The notes beneath the pieces were generated by a model. That model saw only the letters and a program-made list of their open reading frames with translations, did not search any database and was not told where the DNA came from. Of a stretch of DNA of 64,000 nucleotides, positions 1 to 8,913 are shown piece by piece. Within the stretch, counting starts at the first letter, position 1; every line of letters begins with the position of its first letter. The stretch is taken from NCBI RefSeq assembly GCF_006148925.1, contig NZ_VAWB01000001.1, forward strand, positions 130,001-194,000, in the 5' to 3' direction. The DNA comes from Hyunsoonleella aestuarii. GTDB taxonomy: Bacteria; Bacteroidota; Bacteroidia; Flavobacteriales; Flavobacteriaceae. The position numbers and the translations under genes were made by a program.

Positions 1-921
<921 letters not shown>

Positions 922-1116
922 TAATTTTTGTGTGTCACTATCATATATAAATACAATGCAACAACTTTTAACAACTAATTAGAATCTCTAGTACTCAAAA
1001 TGGTCTATTCTCTTTGTTAATTCTTACCGTTTCCAGTAAAAATTTTACGCTGTCAATTCAATATGTTTATGAACTTCTTTTTTCTTTACTTTAAGACTTT
1101 CCTCCCAAAGCGGGTG

Positions 1117-1147
1117 CAAATATAAAACCCTTTTTTTTTACCCACAA
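1117..1147 (-). promoter_or_regulatory. rRNA operon promoter, proximal copy
   Basis: On the minus strand a TTG (1147-1145) is followed after 20 nt by TATATTTG (1124-1117), matching the Bacteroidota sigma-70 pattern TTG-N19/20-TAnnTTTG. The initiation region reads TTTGCACCCGC, exactly as in the distal copy at 1250-1260. It lies about 200 nt upstream of the mature 16S 5' end, as expected for an rRNA promoter with a processed leader. Confidence 0.75.
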
Positions 1148-1256
1148 TACTTTTTAAATCTTTTTTTTAGAAAAATTCTAATCTCTCCAATCTCTCTTAA
1201 AAATTACCAAGTATATGAACTAAATACAAAAACTTCTTAACCCGTTTTTGCGGGTG

Positions 1257-1286
1257 CAAACATAATACCTATTTCTCTTTCAACAA
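1257..1286 (-). promoter_or_regulatory. rRNA operon promoter, distal copy
   Basis: On the minus strand TTG (1286-1284), 19 nt, then TATGTTTG (1264-1257). The 11-mer TTTGCACCCGC follows directly and is shared with the proximal promoter 140 bp further along. Tandem promoters are common upstream of rRNA operons. The identical initiation sequence supports both being real and controlled alike. Confidence 0.75.
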
Positions 1287-1649
1287 TAACTTTTTTTGCC
1301 TTTTTTTTATCTTTCTTTAATCCTCGCATTAACTGCCTTGATATCTGCTATTTATAAACTCATTTTTTTTAATAATATCACTAAATCATTATTGCTAATA
1401 CAATAATAAAACCCCTCTAAACTTCTATTAATACTCTATAACAAATTATCCTAAACTTAATGACATAATATATCAATCTAAATAATTAAATAACAATCCC
1501 ACAAGTTAGGAATAGTAGTGACATCCTTTTTATGGCTCTAATAATTATATATTATACCCGTTACATGATATATGTGTTTGTTGCATCCCTCACTCCTAGA
1601 ACTGACACCATAGGGAAATGAGCTAATAAAAATTATACCTATATATATA

Positions 1650-1680
1650 TTGTGTGGATTTGTTTATACTATTATCTTTG
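1650..1680 (+). promoter_or_regulatory. Promoter of the thrS-infC-rpmI-rplT operon
   Basis: TTG at 1650-1652, 20 nt, then TATCTTTG at 1673-1680, followed by CACCC. The predicted transcript start is near 1687, leaving a 5' leader of under 20 nt before the ATG at 1704. The TTTGCACCC stretch matches the first nine bases of the initiation region of the two rRNA promoters. Confidence 0.65.
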
Positions 1681-1703
1681 CACCCTATTTTTAATTTGAT
1701 TTG

Positions 1704-3638
1704 ATGATACAGATTACTTTGCCCGATGGCAGTGTGAAAGCGTTTGAAAAAGGTGCTACACCAATGGATGTTGCAAAAAGCATTAGTGAAGGTTTGGCTA
1801 GAAATGTTATTTCGGCTAGTTTTAAAGGTGCTACTGTTGAAACTGTAACACCTTTGACAACAGATGGTTCACTGGTTTTACATACCTGGAGAGATGATAA
1901 AGGGAAGCAAGCGTTTTGGCATTCTTCGGCACACGTATTGGCGCAAGCGCTCGAAGAATTGTATCCTGGAGCTAAACTTACCATTGGTCCAGCAATTGAA
2001 AATGGATTTTACTACGATGTCGATTTTGGAGAGCAAATTGTTTCTGAAAAAGACTTTAAGAGTATAGAAGATAAAATGTTAGAGATTGCTCGTGGTAAGC
2101 ATGATTTTAAAATGAGATCTGTTTCTAAGGCCGAGGCTTTAGATTTATATAAGGATAATGAGTATAAAACAGAATTGATTGAGAATCTTGAAGATGGTAC
2201 GATTACGTTTTGCGACCATAGTACGTTTACGGATTTATGTCGTGGTGGGCATATCCCTAATACTGGCATTATAAAATCAGTTAAAGTAATGAGTGCTGCC
2301 GGCGCATATTGGCGAGGTGATGAAAACAATCCCCAACTAACACGTATTTACGGGATTTCTTTTCCTAAGCAAAAGGAGCTTACTGAATACTTACATTTAT
2401 TGGAAGAGGCTAAAAAACGTGACCATAGAAAGCTTGGTAAAGAACTAGAGTTATTTACTTTTTCTCAAAAAGTTGGACAAGGACTACCATTGTGGTTACC
2501 CAAAGGTGCTGCTTTACGTGAGCGCTTAGAAAACTTTTTGAAAGCCGCACAAAAAAAAGCTGGGTATGAAATGGTAGTGACCCCTCACATTGGCCATAAA
2601 GACTTATATGTTACTTCTGGACATTATGCCAAATATGGTGAGGATAGTTTTCAACCTATTACTACACCCAAAGATGATGAAGAGTTCTTATTGAAACCTA
2701 TGAATTGTCCGCATCATTGTGAAATCTATAAAGCATCACAATGGAGTTATAAAGACTTACCTAAACGCTTTGCTGAATTTGGTACCGTTTATAGATACGA
2801 ACAAAGTGGCGAACTCCATGGCTTAACTCGCGTTAGAGGATTTACTCAAGATGACGCTCACTTGTTTTGTGCTCCAGAACAATTAGATAAAGAATTTAAA
2901 GATGTTATAGATTTAGTTCTATATGTATTTGGCTCTTTAGGTTTTGAGAACTTTACTGCTCAGGTTTCTGTAAGGGATCCCGAAAATCCTGACAAATATA
3001 TTGGTGATGTAGAGAATTGGGAAAAAGCGGAACAAGCTATTATAAATGCTGCCGAAGATAAAGGTTTAGATTTTGTGATTGAAACCGGTGAAGCCGCTTT
3101 TTATGGACCGAAACTAGACTTTATGGTGAAAGATGCCTTGGGAAGACAATGGCAATTGGGAACTATTCAAGTAGATTACACATTACCAGAGCGGTTTGAT
3201 TTAACTTATAAGGGTAGTGATAATGAATTACACAGACCAATAATGATACACCGTGCTCCTTTTGGTAGTATGGAACGTTTTGTCGCTTTATTACTTGAAC
3301 ATACCGGAGGTAATTTTCCTCTTTGGTTAATGCCTACTCAGGCAATAATTTTGTCAATTAGTGAGAAATATGAAAAATACTCTGAAAAAGTTTTAAATTT
3401 GCTAGAAAATGACGAAATTCGCGCCCTTGTAGACCATAGAAACGAGACTATAGGGAAGAAAATTCGGGAAGCCGAGATGCAAAAACACCCTTATATGCTC
3501 ATTATTGGGGAGCAAGAAGAAAAAGAAGGTAAAATCAGTGTGCGTCAGCATGGTGGAGCAGATTTAGGAATGATTTCTGTAGAAGCTTTCTCTGAAATAA
3601 TAAAAGAAGATATAAAGAAAACGCTTAAATCGTTTTAA
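1704..3638 (+). CDS. thrS: Threonine--tRNA ligase
   Basis: Charges tRNA-Thr with threonine in the cytosol. The 644-residue product has the full family order: TGS domain (about 1-62), editing/SAD domain with HxxxH (H73, H77) and a later CxxxH near 179, class II catalytic core with KPMNCPHH (about 331-338, zinc Cys) and motif 3 [11 protein letters not shown] (about 516), then the anticodon-binding domain (about 545-640). I chose the ATG at 1704 over the TTG codon just before it at 1701. It is first in a translation operon with infC, rpmI and rplT, an order conserved in many bacteria. The leader is very short, so E. coli-style autoregulation through a tRNA-like leader seems unlikely (inference). 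Confidence 0.98.
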   Translation: MIQITLPDGSVKAFEKGATPMDVAKSISEGLARNVISASFKGATVETVTPLTTDGSLVLHTWRDDKGKQAFWHSSAHVLAQALEELYPGAKLTIGPAIENGFYYDVDFGEQIVSEKDFKSIEDKMLEIARGKHDFKMRSVSKAEALDLYKDNEYKTELIENLEDGTITFCDHSTFTDLCRGGHIPNTGIIKSVKVMSAAGAYWRGDENNPQLTRIYGISFPKQKELTEYLHLLEEAKKRDHRKLGKELELFTFSQKVGQGLPLWLPKGAALRERLENFLKAAQKKAGYEMVVTPHIGHKDLYVTSGHYAKYGEDSFQPITTPKDDEEFLLKPMNCPHHCEIYKASQWSYKDLPKRFAEFGTVYRYEQSGELHGLTRVRGFTQDDAHLFCAPEQLDKEFKDVIDLVLYVFGSLGFENFTAQVSVRDPENPDKYIGDVENWEKAEQAIINAAEDKGLDFVIETGEAAFYGPKLDFMVKDALGRQWQLGTIQVDYTLPERFDLTYKGSDNELHRPIMIHRAPFGSMERFVALLLEHTGGNFPLWLMPTQAIILSISEKYEKYSEKVLNLLENDEIRALVDHRNETIGKKIREAEMQKHPYMLIIGEQEEKEGKISVRQHGGADLGMISVEAFSEIIKEDIKKTLKSF

Positions 3639-3671
3639 GAATAAATAAGTTTAATTTAAAAAAAAGAAACC

Positions 3672-4217
3672 ATAGCAATTCGTAGAAGACAACAACCCAG
3701 AAGGGTTTCACAAGAGGATAAACACAAGATTAACTCTAAGATTACAGCTCCAAATGTTCGCCTTGTAGGTGATAACGTTGAAATGGGTGTGTACTCAACA
3801 AGAGATGCTATAAAAATGGCAGATGAACAAGGTTTAGATCTTGTTGAAATTTCGCCTAATGCAGCTCCTCCTGTTTGTAAAATTATGGATTACAAAAAGT
3901 TTCTTTATGAACAAAAGAAACGTGATAAGGCTTTAAAAGCTAAGGCTACTAAAGTTATTATTAAAGAAATTCGTTTTGGTCCACAAACAGATGACCATGA
4001 TTATGATTTCAAAAAGAAGCATGCCGAAAAGTTCTTAAAAGAAGGTGCAAAACTTAAAGCTTTTGTGTTTTTTAAAGGACGTTCGATTATATTTAAAGAG
4101 CAAGGACATATTTTATTGTTACGTTTAGCTCAAGACCTTGAAGAGTTTGGTAAAGTTGAACAAATGCCAAGACTTGAAGGTAAACGCATGACCATGTTTA
4201 TTGCACCAAAGAAGTAA
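3672..4217 (+). CDS. infC: Translation initiation factor IF-3, AUA start
   Basis: IF-3 binds the 30S subunit, keeps it apart from 50S and rejects initiation at non-AUG codons. The product is 181 residues if it starts at ATA (3672), giving an N-terminus of the family type ([10 protein letters not shown]...). The N-domain is followed by the linker and the C-domain ([18 protein letters not shown]). The frame is closed by TAA at 3657. Between that stop and the ATG at 3783 there is no ATG, GTG or TTG, yet those codons clearly encode the conserved IF-3 N-terminus ([19 protein letters not shown]). Start must be ATA at 3672 or, less likely, ATT at 3678. E. coli infC uses AUU for autoregulation; the same logic is inferred here. 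Starting at 3783 would delete 37 conserved residues. Confidence 0.95.
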   Translation: MAIRRRQQPRRVSQEDKHKINSKITAPNVRLVGDNVEMGVYSTRDAIKMADEQGLDLVEISPNAAPPVCKIMDYKKFLYEQKKRDKALKAKATKVIIKEIRFGPQTDDHDYDFKKKHAEKFLKEGAKLKAFVFFKGRSIIFKEQGHILLLRLAQDLEEFGKVEQMPRLEGKRMTMFIAPKK

Positions 4218-4252
4218 ATTAACGAGAATAATTAAGTTATAAATAATAAGAT

Positions 4253-4269
4253 GCTGAATCGAATTCAGC
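4253..4269 (+). other. Stem-loop between infC and rpmI
   Basis: GCTGAAT (4253-4259) and ATTCAGC (4263-4269) form a perfect 7-bp stem with a CGA loop, 41 nt before rpmI. No T-run follows, so it is not a standard terminator. It could be an mRNA processing or stability element, or part of a ribosomal-protein leader. The function is unknown. Confidence 0.4.
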
Positions 4270-4310
4270 AGAAAAATAATTAAGCGAAGTAATTAAAACT
4301 AGGAAAAGAA

Positions 4311-4508
4311 ATGCCTAAAATGAAAACAAAATCTAGTGCCAAAAAACGCTTTAAGTTAACAGGTACTGGTAAAATTAAAAGAAAGCACGCTTTTAAGAGT
4401 CACATCTTAACAAAGAAGTCCAAAAAGCGTAAGCTTGCGTTAACTCATGACACATTAGTGCATAAGGCTGACGAAGACAATATTAAAACTATGTTGCGTT
4501 TAAAGTAA
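4311..4508 (+). CDS. rpmI: 50S ribosomal protein L35
   Basis: Small basic large-subunit ribosomal protein of 65 residues, the usual family length. It begins [15 protein letters not shown] and continues with the Lys/Arg-rich, His-containing pattern of L35. It lies between infC and rplT, the order found in most bacteria. The upstream gap of 93 nt contains a small stem-loop and the downstream gap before rplT is 104 nt. In other bacteria L20 represses rpmI-rplT translation through an RNA leader; whether these gaps do this here cannot be told by eye. Confidence 0.97.
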   Translation: MPKMKTKSSAKKRFKLTGTGKIKRKHAFKSHILTKKSKKRKLALTHDTLVHKADEDNIKTMLRLK

Positions 4509-4612
4509 CACATGTTTTAATCGGTTAAAACAATTTATAAACCCTGGAGTTAGGCAAAACAATTTAGCAAGTGTCGATTTTCGGCCGCCTACTACAAAAA
4601 ACAATTAAAATT

Positions 4613-4957
4613 ATGCCAAGATCAGTAAATTCTGTAGCAAAAAGAGCCAGAAGAAAAAAGGTTCTAAAACAAGCAAAAGGTTACTTTGGAAGACGTAAAA
4701 ACGTTTGGACAGTAGCAAAAAATGCGGTTGATAAGGCGATGCAATATTCGTACAGAGACCGTAGAAACAAAAAAAGAACATTCCGTGCTTTATGGATCAC
4801 GCGTATCAACGCAGGTGCCAGAGAACATGGTTTATCTTATTCTCAATTTATGGGGAAATTAAAAGCTAATGACATTGAATTAAACCGTAAGGTTTTAGCA
4901 GATTTAGCTATGAATAACCCAAATGCTTTTAAAGCAGTTGTAGATAAAGTAAAATAA
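4613..4957 (+). CDS. rplT: 50S ribosomal protein L20
   Basis: Large-subunit protein that binds 23S rRNA early in assembly. The 114-residue product starts [18 protein letters not shown] and contains the conserved [17 protein letters not shown] segment. I chose the ATG at 4613. An upstream in-frame GTG at 4571 would add 14 residues (SIFGRLLQ...) not found in the family. It is the last gene of the thrS operon, followed 39 nt later by a strong terminator. In E. coli and Bacillus L20 is an autogenous repressor of rpmI-rplT (family knowledge; not shown here). Confidence 0.97.
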   Translation: MPRSVNSVAKRARRKKVLKQAKGYFGRRKNVWTVAKNAVDKAMQYSYRDRRNKKRTFRALWITRINAGAREHGLSYSQFMGKLKANDIELNRKVLADLAMNNPNAFKAVVDKVK

Positions 4958-4996
4958 GGCGCTTAGCCTATTGTAAAACATATTATTCGCTTAATA

Positions 4997-5026
4997 AAAT
5001 CCGATTCGAAAGAGTCGGATTTTTTT
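4997..5026 (+). terminator. Rho-independent terminator of the thrS-rplT operon
   Basis: A 10-bp stem (AAATCCGATT with AGTCGGATTT, one G-T pair), loop CGAAAG, then a run of T. It sits 39 nt after the rplT stop. Confidence 0.85.
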
Positions 5027-5132
5027 ATGTTAATTATTTCCCTTTAATTGCCCTACTATAAATAATCAGGCACAATTCTAAATTAAATAACTTAGATTCA
5101 TTTTAGCTTTGAAAAATAATAATTAATGTGTT

Positions 5133-6473
5133 ATGACAACATCTCTTATACTATCTGTTATAGTTGGAATCGCTTTACTCCTGATCCTTGTTCTCTATTT
5201 TAGAATTCATGCTTTTATTTCTTTATTGATTGCAAGTATTGTTGTTGGTTTACTTGCTGGTCTAAATGCTCATGATGTTATTAATACCATTCAAAATGGT
5301 ATGGCTGGAACACTTGGTTTCGTAGCCACTGTTGTTGGCTTGGGAGCAATTTTGGGAGCAATCTTAGAACATTCTAATGGTACTGTTGCTATAGTAAACT
5401 TTATGATAAAAAAATTTGGAATTAATCGCTCACCGTCTGCATTAATGCTATCTGGTTTTATAATTGCCATTCCTGTTTTTTTCGATGTCGCTTTTATCAT
5501 TTTAGTACCCGTAATTTATGCGCTTCAGAGAAAAACTAAAAAGTCATTACTACTTTATGCCATTCCATTATTGGCAGGTTTAGGAACTACACATGCGTTT
5601 ATACCTCCTACTCCTGGACCTGTTGCAGTTGCCGACATAATAAATGTTCCTTTGGGTTGGGTGATTTTAGTTGGCTTCATATGTGGTATTCCTACTGTTA
5701 TTATTAGCGGCTTAATATTTGGTAAATTCATATCTAAAAGAATTCATATAGAAGCTCCCAAATTGAATAATCCCATTGAAAGCGATATAGATTTACCACC
5801 TGTGGCTATAGTTTTATCGATAATATTCATTCCTATTGCCTTAATTCTTTTAAATACATCTATTAATGCATTTCCTGCTTTTACAGAACAAAATGCAACT
5901 CTTACAACCGTTTTTAAATTCTTAGGTCATCCTTTTATTGCTTTGATAATAGCTAATTTACTTGCGTGGTATTTTTTAGGTATTCGAAAAAATTATTCAA
6001 AAGATGAGCTTCTTAAAATATCTTCAAAATCTCTAGCTCCAGCAGGTACAATCATACTATTAACTGGAGCAGGAGGTGTTTTTAAACAGGTACTTGTAGA
6101 TTCGGGCGCAGGATTGGCTATTGCAGAACTTATGACTAACTTAGGCTTGCCTACAATAGTTTTTGCGTTTATAACCGCTGCAATAATAAGAATTATACAA
6201 GGATCTACTACTGTAGCAATGATAACAGCTGCAGGATTAGTCTCACCAATTCTAGTTTTAGGGGATTATAGCAATTTAGAGTTAGCCACCATTGTAATTG
6301 CAATTGCTTCAGGGGCCGCCATTTTATCACATGTAAATGACAGTGGTTTTTGGTTAGTGAGCCAATATTTAGGGTTGACCGAAAAACAAACCTTTAAATC
6401 TTGGACAGTAATGACCACTCTTCTAGCATTTACAGGTTTTACCACAACTCTTATTATTAGTGCAATTACCTAG
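5133..6473 (+). CDS. GntP-family gluconate/sugar-acid:H+ symporter
   Basis: Inner-membrane permease of 446 residues, the usual GntP length, hydrophobic throughout with about 12-14 membrane segments. Family features include the N-terminal hydrophobic hairpin, GFATVVGLGAILGAILE (about 61-78), IPTPGPVA-like TPGPVA near 160 and the C-terminal SGAAILSHVNDSGFWL region. Relatives import gluconate, D-glycerate or other sugar acids by proton symport. There is no kinase or regulator gene beside it, so the substrate cannot be assigned. It is a single gene between the rplT terminator and the convergent YjbQ gene. Confidence 0.88.
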   Translation: MTTSLILSVIVGIALLLILVLYFRIHAFISLLIASIVVGLLAGLNAHDVINTIQNGMAGTLGFVATVVGLGAILGAILEHSNGTVAIVNFMIKKFGINRSPSALMLSGFIIAIPVFFDVAFIILVPVIYALQRKTKKSLLLYAIPLLAGLGTTHAFIPPTPGPVAVADIINVPLGWVILVGFICGIPTVIISGLIFGKFISKRIHIEAPKLNNPIESDIDLPPVAIVLSIIFIPIALILLNTSINAFPAFTEQNATLTTVFKFLGHPFIALIIANLLAWYFLGIRKNYSKDELLKISSKSLAPAGTIILLTGAGGVFKQVLVDSGAGLAIAELMTNLGLPTIVFAFITAAIIRIIQGSTTVAMITAAGLVSPILVLGDYSNLELATIVIAIASGAAILSHVNDSGFWLVSQYLGLTEKQTFKSWTVMTTLLAFTGFTTTLIISAIT

Positions 6474-6523
6474 TTATCAAAACCTTATTAAATAATATGC
6501 TATATGTATCAGGTTTAACTAAT

Positions 6524-6946
6524 TTAATCTCCAAAAGCAGTTACAACTAAACCTCGAGAACCACCATTATTGCGGTGTTCGCATAGGTAAACTCCTTGCC
6601 AAATCCCTAAGTTTAATTTACCATTAGATATTGGTATTTGAATTGAAGCTCCTAATAGTGATGCTTTTATATGTGCTGGCATATCATCAGACCCTTCATA
6701 TGTATGCTTATAATATGGTGCGTTTTCTGGAACCATTTTATTAAAGTAACTTTCAAAATCCAATCTTACTGTACAATCAGCATTTTCATTAATAGTTAAA
6801 CTCGCAGATGTATGTTTTATAAATACTTGTAGCTGCCCTATTTTTATTTCTTTAATTTCAGGAATAGCCTTTAAAATGCAATCGGTTATTAAATGAAACC
6901 CTCTTATGTATGGATCTAATTTAATTTGTTTTTGGTAGAATTTCAT
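6524..6946 (-). CDS. YjbQ/UPF0047 family protein
   Basis: A 140-residue cytosolic protein with the full UPF0047 pattern: HTSASLTINENAD (about 47-59), the middle DDMPAHIKASLLG segment and the C-terminal GIWQGVYLCEHR...SRGLVVTAFGD. Some members have weak thiamine-phosphate synthase activity, and databases call the family 'secondary thiamine-phosphate synthase'; the physiological role is not settled. It is a single gene, convergent with the GntP gene and divergent from the lipoprotein gene at 7078. The family call is firm and the function is open. Confidence 0.88.
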   Translation of the reverse strand: MKFYQKQIKLDPYIRGFHLITDCILKAIPEIKEIKIGQLQVFIKHTSASLTINENADCTVRLDFESYFNKMVPENAPYYKHTYEGSDDMPAHIKASLLGASIQIPISNGKLNLGIWQGVYLCEHRNNGGSRGLVVTAFGD

Positions 6947-7077
6947 ATCTATTCAATTAAGTAGTACAATCAAAAATAAGATAAACATATGTAACTTTAT
7001 TGATTCTAATTCTTTTATGAATTTTACGCAACCATCATAAAGTTCAAACATCTTTAAAATAAAGCAAACTGTATAAC

Positions 7078-7518
7078 ATGAAAAATAAAATAGTTATCGC
7101 AATAACATTTTTAATGTTATTTAGCAGTTGTTCTCTAGATGACGAATCAAATAGTGCCCAATATCAGACTTTTAGAAGCTTCTGGCATCTAGCAAGGGTT
7201 ACTGGCGGTATTGCTGGTGTTGACAATCAATTTGAATTAGATACTGTTATCTGGTCGTTTGATGAGGATAATAACGAAATAACCGTTGAAAATAATAATA
7301 CGGATGACACTAAGCAAGATGGTTTAAATTCAGGTGTTTATTCATATGAAACTACCGCTTTTGATACAAAAGAGATTTTAATAATCGACAATCAAGACTT
7401 TGGTGAAATTTATTTAGATTCTCAAAACGTGCTAGTGATAGACCAAAACGAGACGACCATGGGGTCTGGCGCGGATGGTTTTGTTTATACCTTTCAACGC
7501 GTTGTAGTAGCAGAATAA
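7078..7518 (+). CDS. Small secreted lipoprotein of unknown function
   Basis: The 146-residue product has a lipoprotein signal peptide (hydrophobic residues 5-16, lipobox FSSC with Cys19). The mature part is acidic, rich in Asp, Asn and Thr, and predicted mostly beta. It resembles the small lipocalin-like lipoproteins common in Flavobacteriaceae (a conserved Trp-containing start and a VIWSFD-type strand), but I do not recognise a named family. It is convergent with the next gene, ending only 7 nt from it. No function is proposed. Confidence 0.75.
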   Translation: MKNKIVIAITFLMLFSSCSLDDESNSAQYQTFRSFWHLARVTGGIAGVDNQFELDTVIWSFDEDNNEITVENNNTDDTKQDGLNSGVYSYETTAFDTKEILIIDNQDFGEIYLDSQNVLVIDQNETTMGSGADGFVYTFQRVVVAE

Positions 7519-7525
7519 TGCTAGT

Positions 7526-8785
7526 TTAAGTTTTTTGTTTCTTTTTTCGAGCTGCTGGAAAAAGAACATTATTAAGTATTAAGCGATATCCTGGTGAAGT
7601 GGGATGCAAATCTAATTCCGTTTTTGAATCTCCCACTCTATGCTGATAATCCTCAGGATCATGCCCGCCATAAAAAGTAAAAAAGCCTTTGCCTTTTATG
7701 CCATGAATGTATTTGGCTTCTCCATTAGCCTTGTTCTCACCCATTATTAATACATTAGACTTTATTTCGTCTCTCGTAAAAGATGTTGTTTGCCCCATAA
7801 AACCTTTTACCAAAGCTGTATGATTTTGACATAACATGGTTGGAATAGGATCCCATTTTGCCGAAAACTCCATTAAAGAAAAATAATCTGTTGTTTTTGG
7901 AATTCTACGCTTTCTAGTCATATCTATTGACGAGAACTCATATATAATTGGGCTTCGTTCCAATATATAATCCTTGAATGCAAACGTTCTACTATAGTCG
8001 ATTTTATTTTGGTAACCAGGATCACTACCATCACCATCAAACATGGGCTCGCAAATATCTATACCCTCTGCTGATAATGCAATATCGAAACTATCTGTGG
8101 CGCTGCACATGGCAAACATAAACCCGCCACCTACAACATAGTCACGAATTTTTAAAGCAACATCCAACTTTTCCTGAGATACTTTATTATACCCTAGCTT
8201 AGTTGCTAGGGCTTCAGCTTCTTTTTTTTCTTGAATATACCACGATGTTGCTCTATATGCTCCATAAAATTTACCATACTGCCCCGTAAAATCCTCATGA
8301 TGTAAATGCAGCCAATCATATAATAAAAGTCCATCATTAAGTACTTCTTCGTCGTAAACAGTTTCATACGGGATTTCGGCATATTGCAAAACCATTGTTA
8401 CTGCATCATCCCATGGTAAATTACCGTTTGGTGTGTAAACTGCAATTTTTGGAGCTTTCTCTAGAACTACTGCCTCCATATTTTGACTAGGACTACTAAT
8501 ATCTTCTAAAATGCTTTCTGCATGCGCATTGGAAATTACTTCGAACGATACGCCACGAATTTGACATTCCCTTTGAATCTCTTCGATATCGGGTAACAAA
8601 AATGACCCACCCCGATAGTTTAGTAACCACTTGACTTTTAATTGTTTATTTAGTGTCCAATAGGTAATACCATAGGCCTTTAAATGATTCTTCTGGCTCT
8701 TTACATCCATAGGAAGTAATATGTAGGATGCAAAAACATTAACCGACAAAAAGAAAAATAATAGAATGGAAAATGTCTTCTTCAT
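7526..8785 (-). CDS. Secreted protein of the family labelled 'asparagine synthetase B', glutamine-amidotransferase-like
   Basis: A conserved Flavobacteriaceae protein of 419 residues. The ATG at 8785 gives a clean signal peptide (KKTFSILLFFFLSVNVFAS); an ATG 18 nt upstream would put six extra residues before it. Databases often call this family asparagine synthetase B. However, the mature N-terminus lacks the catalytic Cys of class II amidotransferases, and I see no ATP-binding SGGxDS loop. The GGGFMFAMCSATDS segment near residues 220-233 looks like the nucleophile elbow of a class I glutamine amidotransferase/ThuA-like fold, and YGGHDPEDYQHR near 385 is also conserved. It is probably periplasmic and its substrate is unknown. 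Confidence 0.8.
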   Translation of the reverse strand: MKKTFSILLFFFLSVNVFASYILLPMDVKSQKNHLKAYGITYWTLNKQLKVKWLLNYRGGSFLLPDIEEIQRECQIRGVSFEVISNAHAESILEDISSPSQNMEAVVLEKAPKIAVYTPNGNLPWDDAVTMVLQYAEIPYETVYDEEVLNDGLLLYDWLHLHHEDFTGQYGKFYGAYRATSWYIQEKKEAEALATKLGYNKVSQEKLDVALKIRDYVVGGGFMFAMCSATDSFDIALSAEGIDICEPMFDGDGSDPGYQNKIDYSRTFAFKDYILERSPIIYEFSSIDMTRKRRIPKTTDYFSLMEFSAKWDPIPTMLCQNHTALVKGFMGQTTSFTRDEIKSNVLIMGENKANGEAKYIHGIKGKGFFTFYGGHDPEDYQHRVGDSKTELDLHPTSPGYRLILNNVLFPAARKKKQKT

Positions 8786-8853
8786 AGATCGAAAGATACT
8801 CAAAAAATACTTTTATTTACTGATGTTTAACATGAGTTTAAATTATATCGATA

Positions 8854-8881
8854 CAAAAAATCCAGACTTAAAATCTGGATT
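8854..8881 (-). terminator. Terminator of dnaB
   Basis: An 8-bp perfect stem (AATCCAGA with TCTGGATT, 8859-8881) followed on the minus strand by TTTTTG. It lies 33 nt after the dnaB stop. Confidence 0.75.
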
Positions 8882-8913
8882 CAGAGTTATTATATATTCA
8901 ATTACTTAAGACT

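Larger units (their letters stand above)
922..1649. other. Intergenic region between 16S rRNA and thrS
   Basis: This very A+T-rich stretch of about 730 bases has no convincing open reading frame and no tRNA. Its left half holds the rRNA leader and two tandem leftward promoters (1117-1147 and 1257-1286). A short inverted repeat (ACCCG at 1240-1244 and CGGGT at 1251-1255) overlaps the distal initiation region. From about 1498 to 1625 the base composition becomes less A+T-rich, and I cannot assign that block. The rightward thrS promoter begins at 1650. Confidence 0.7.
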
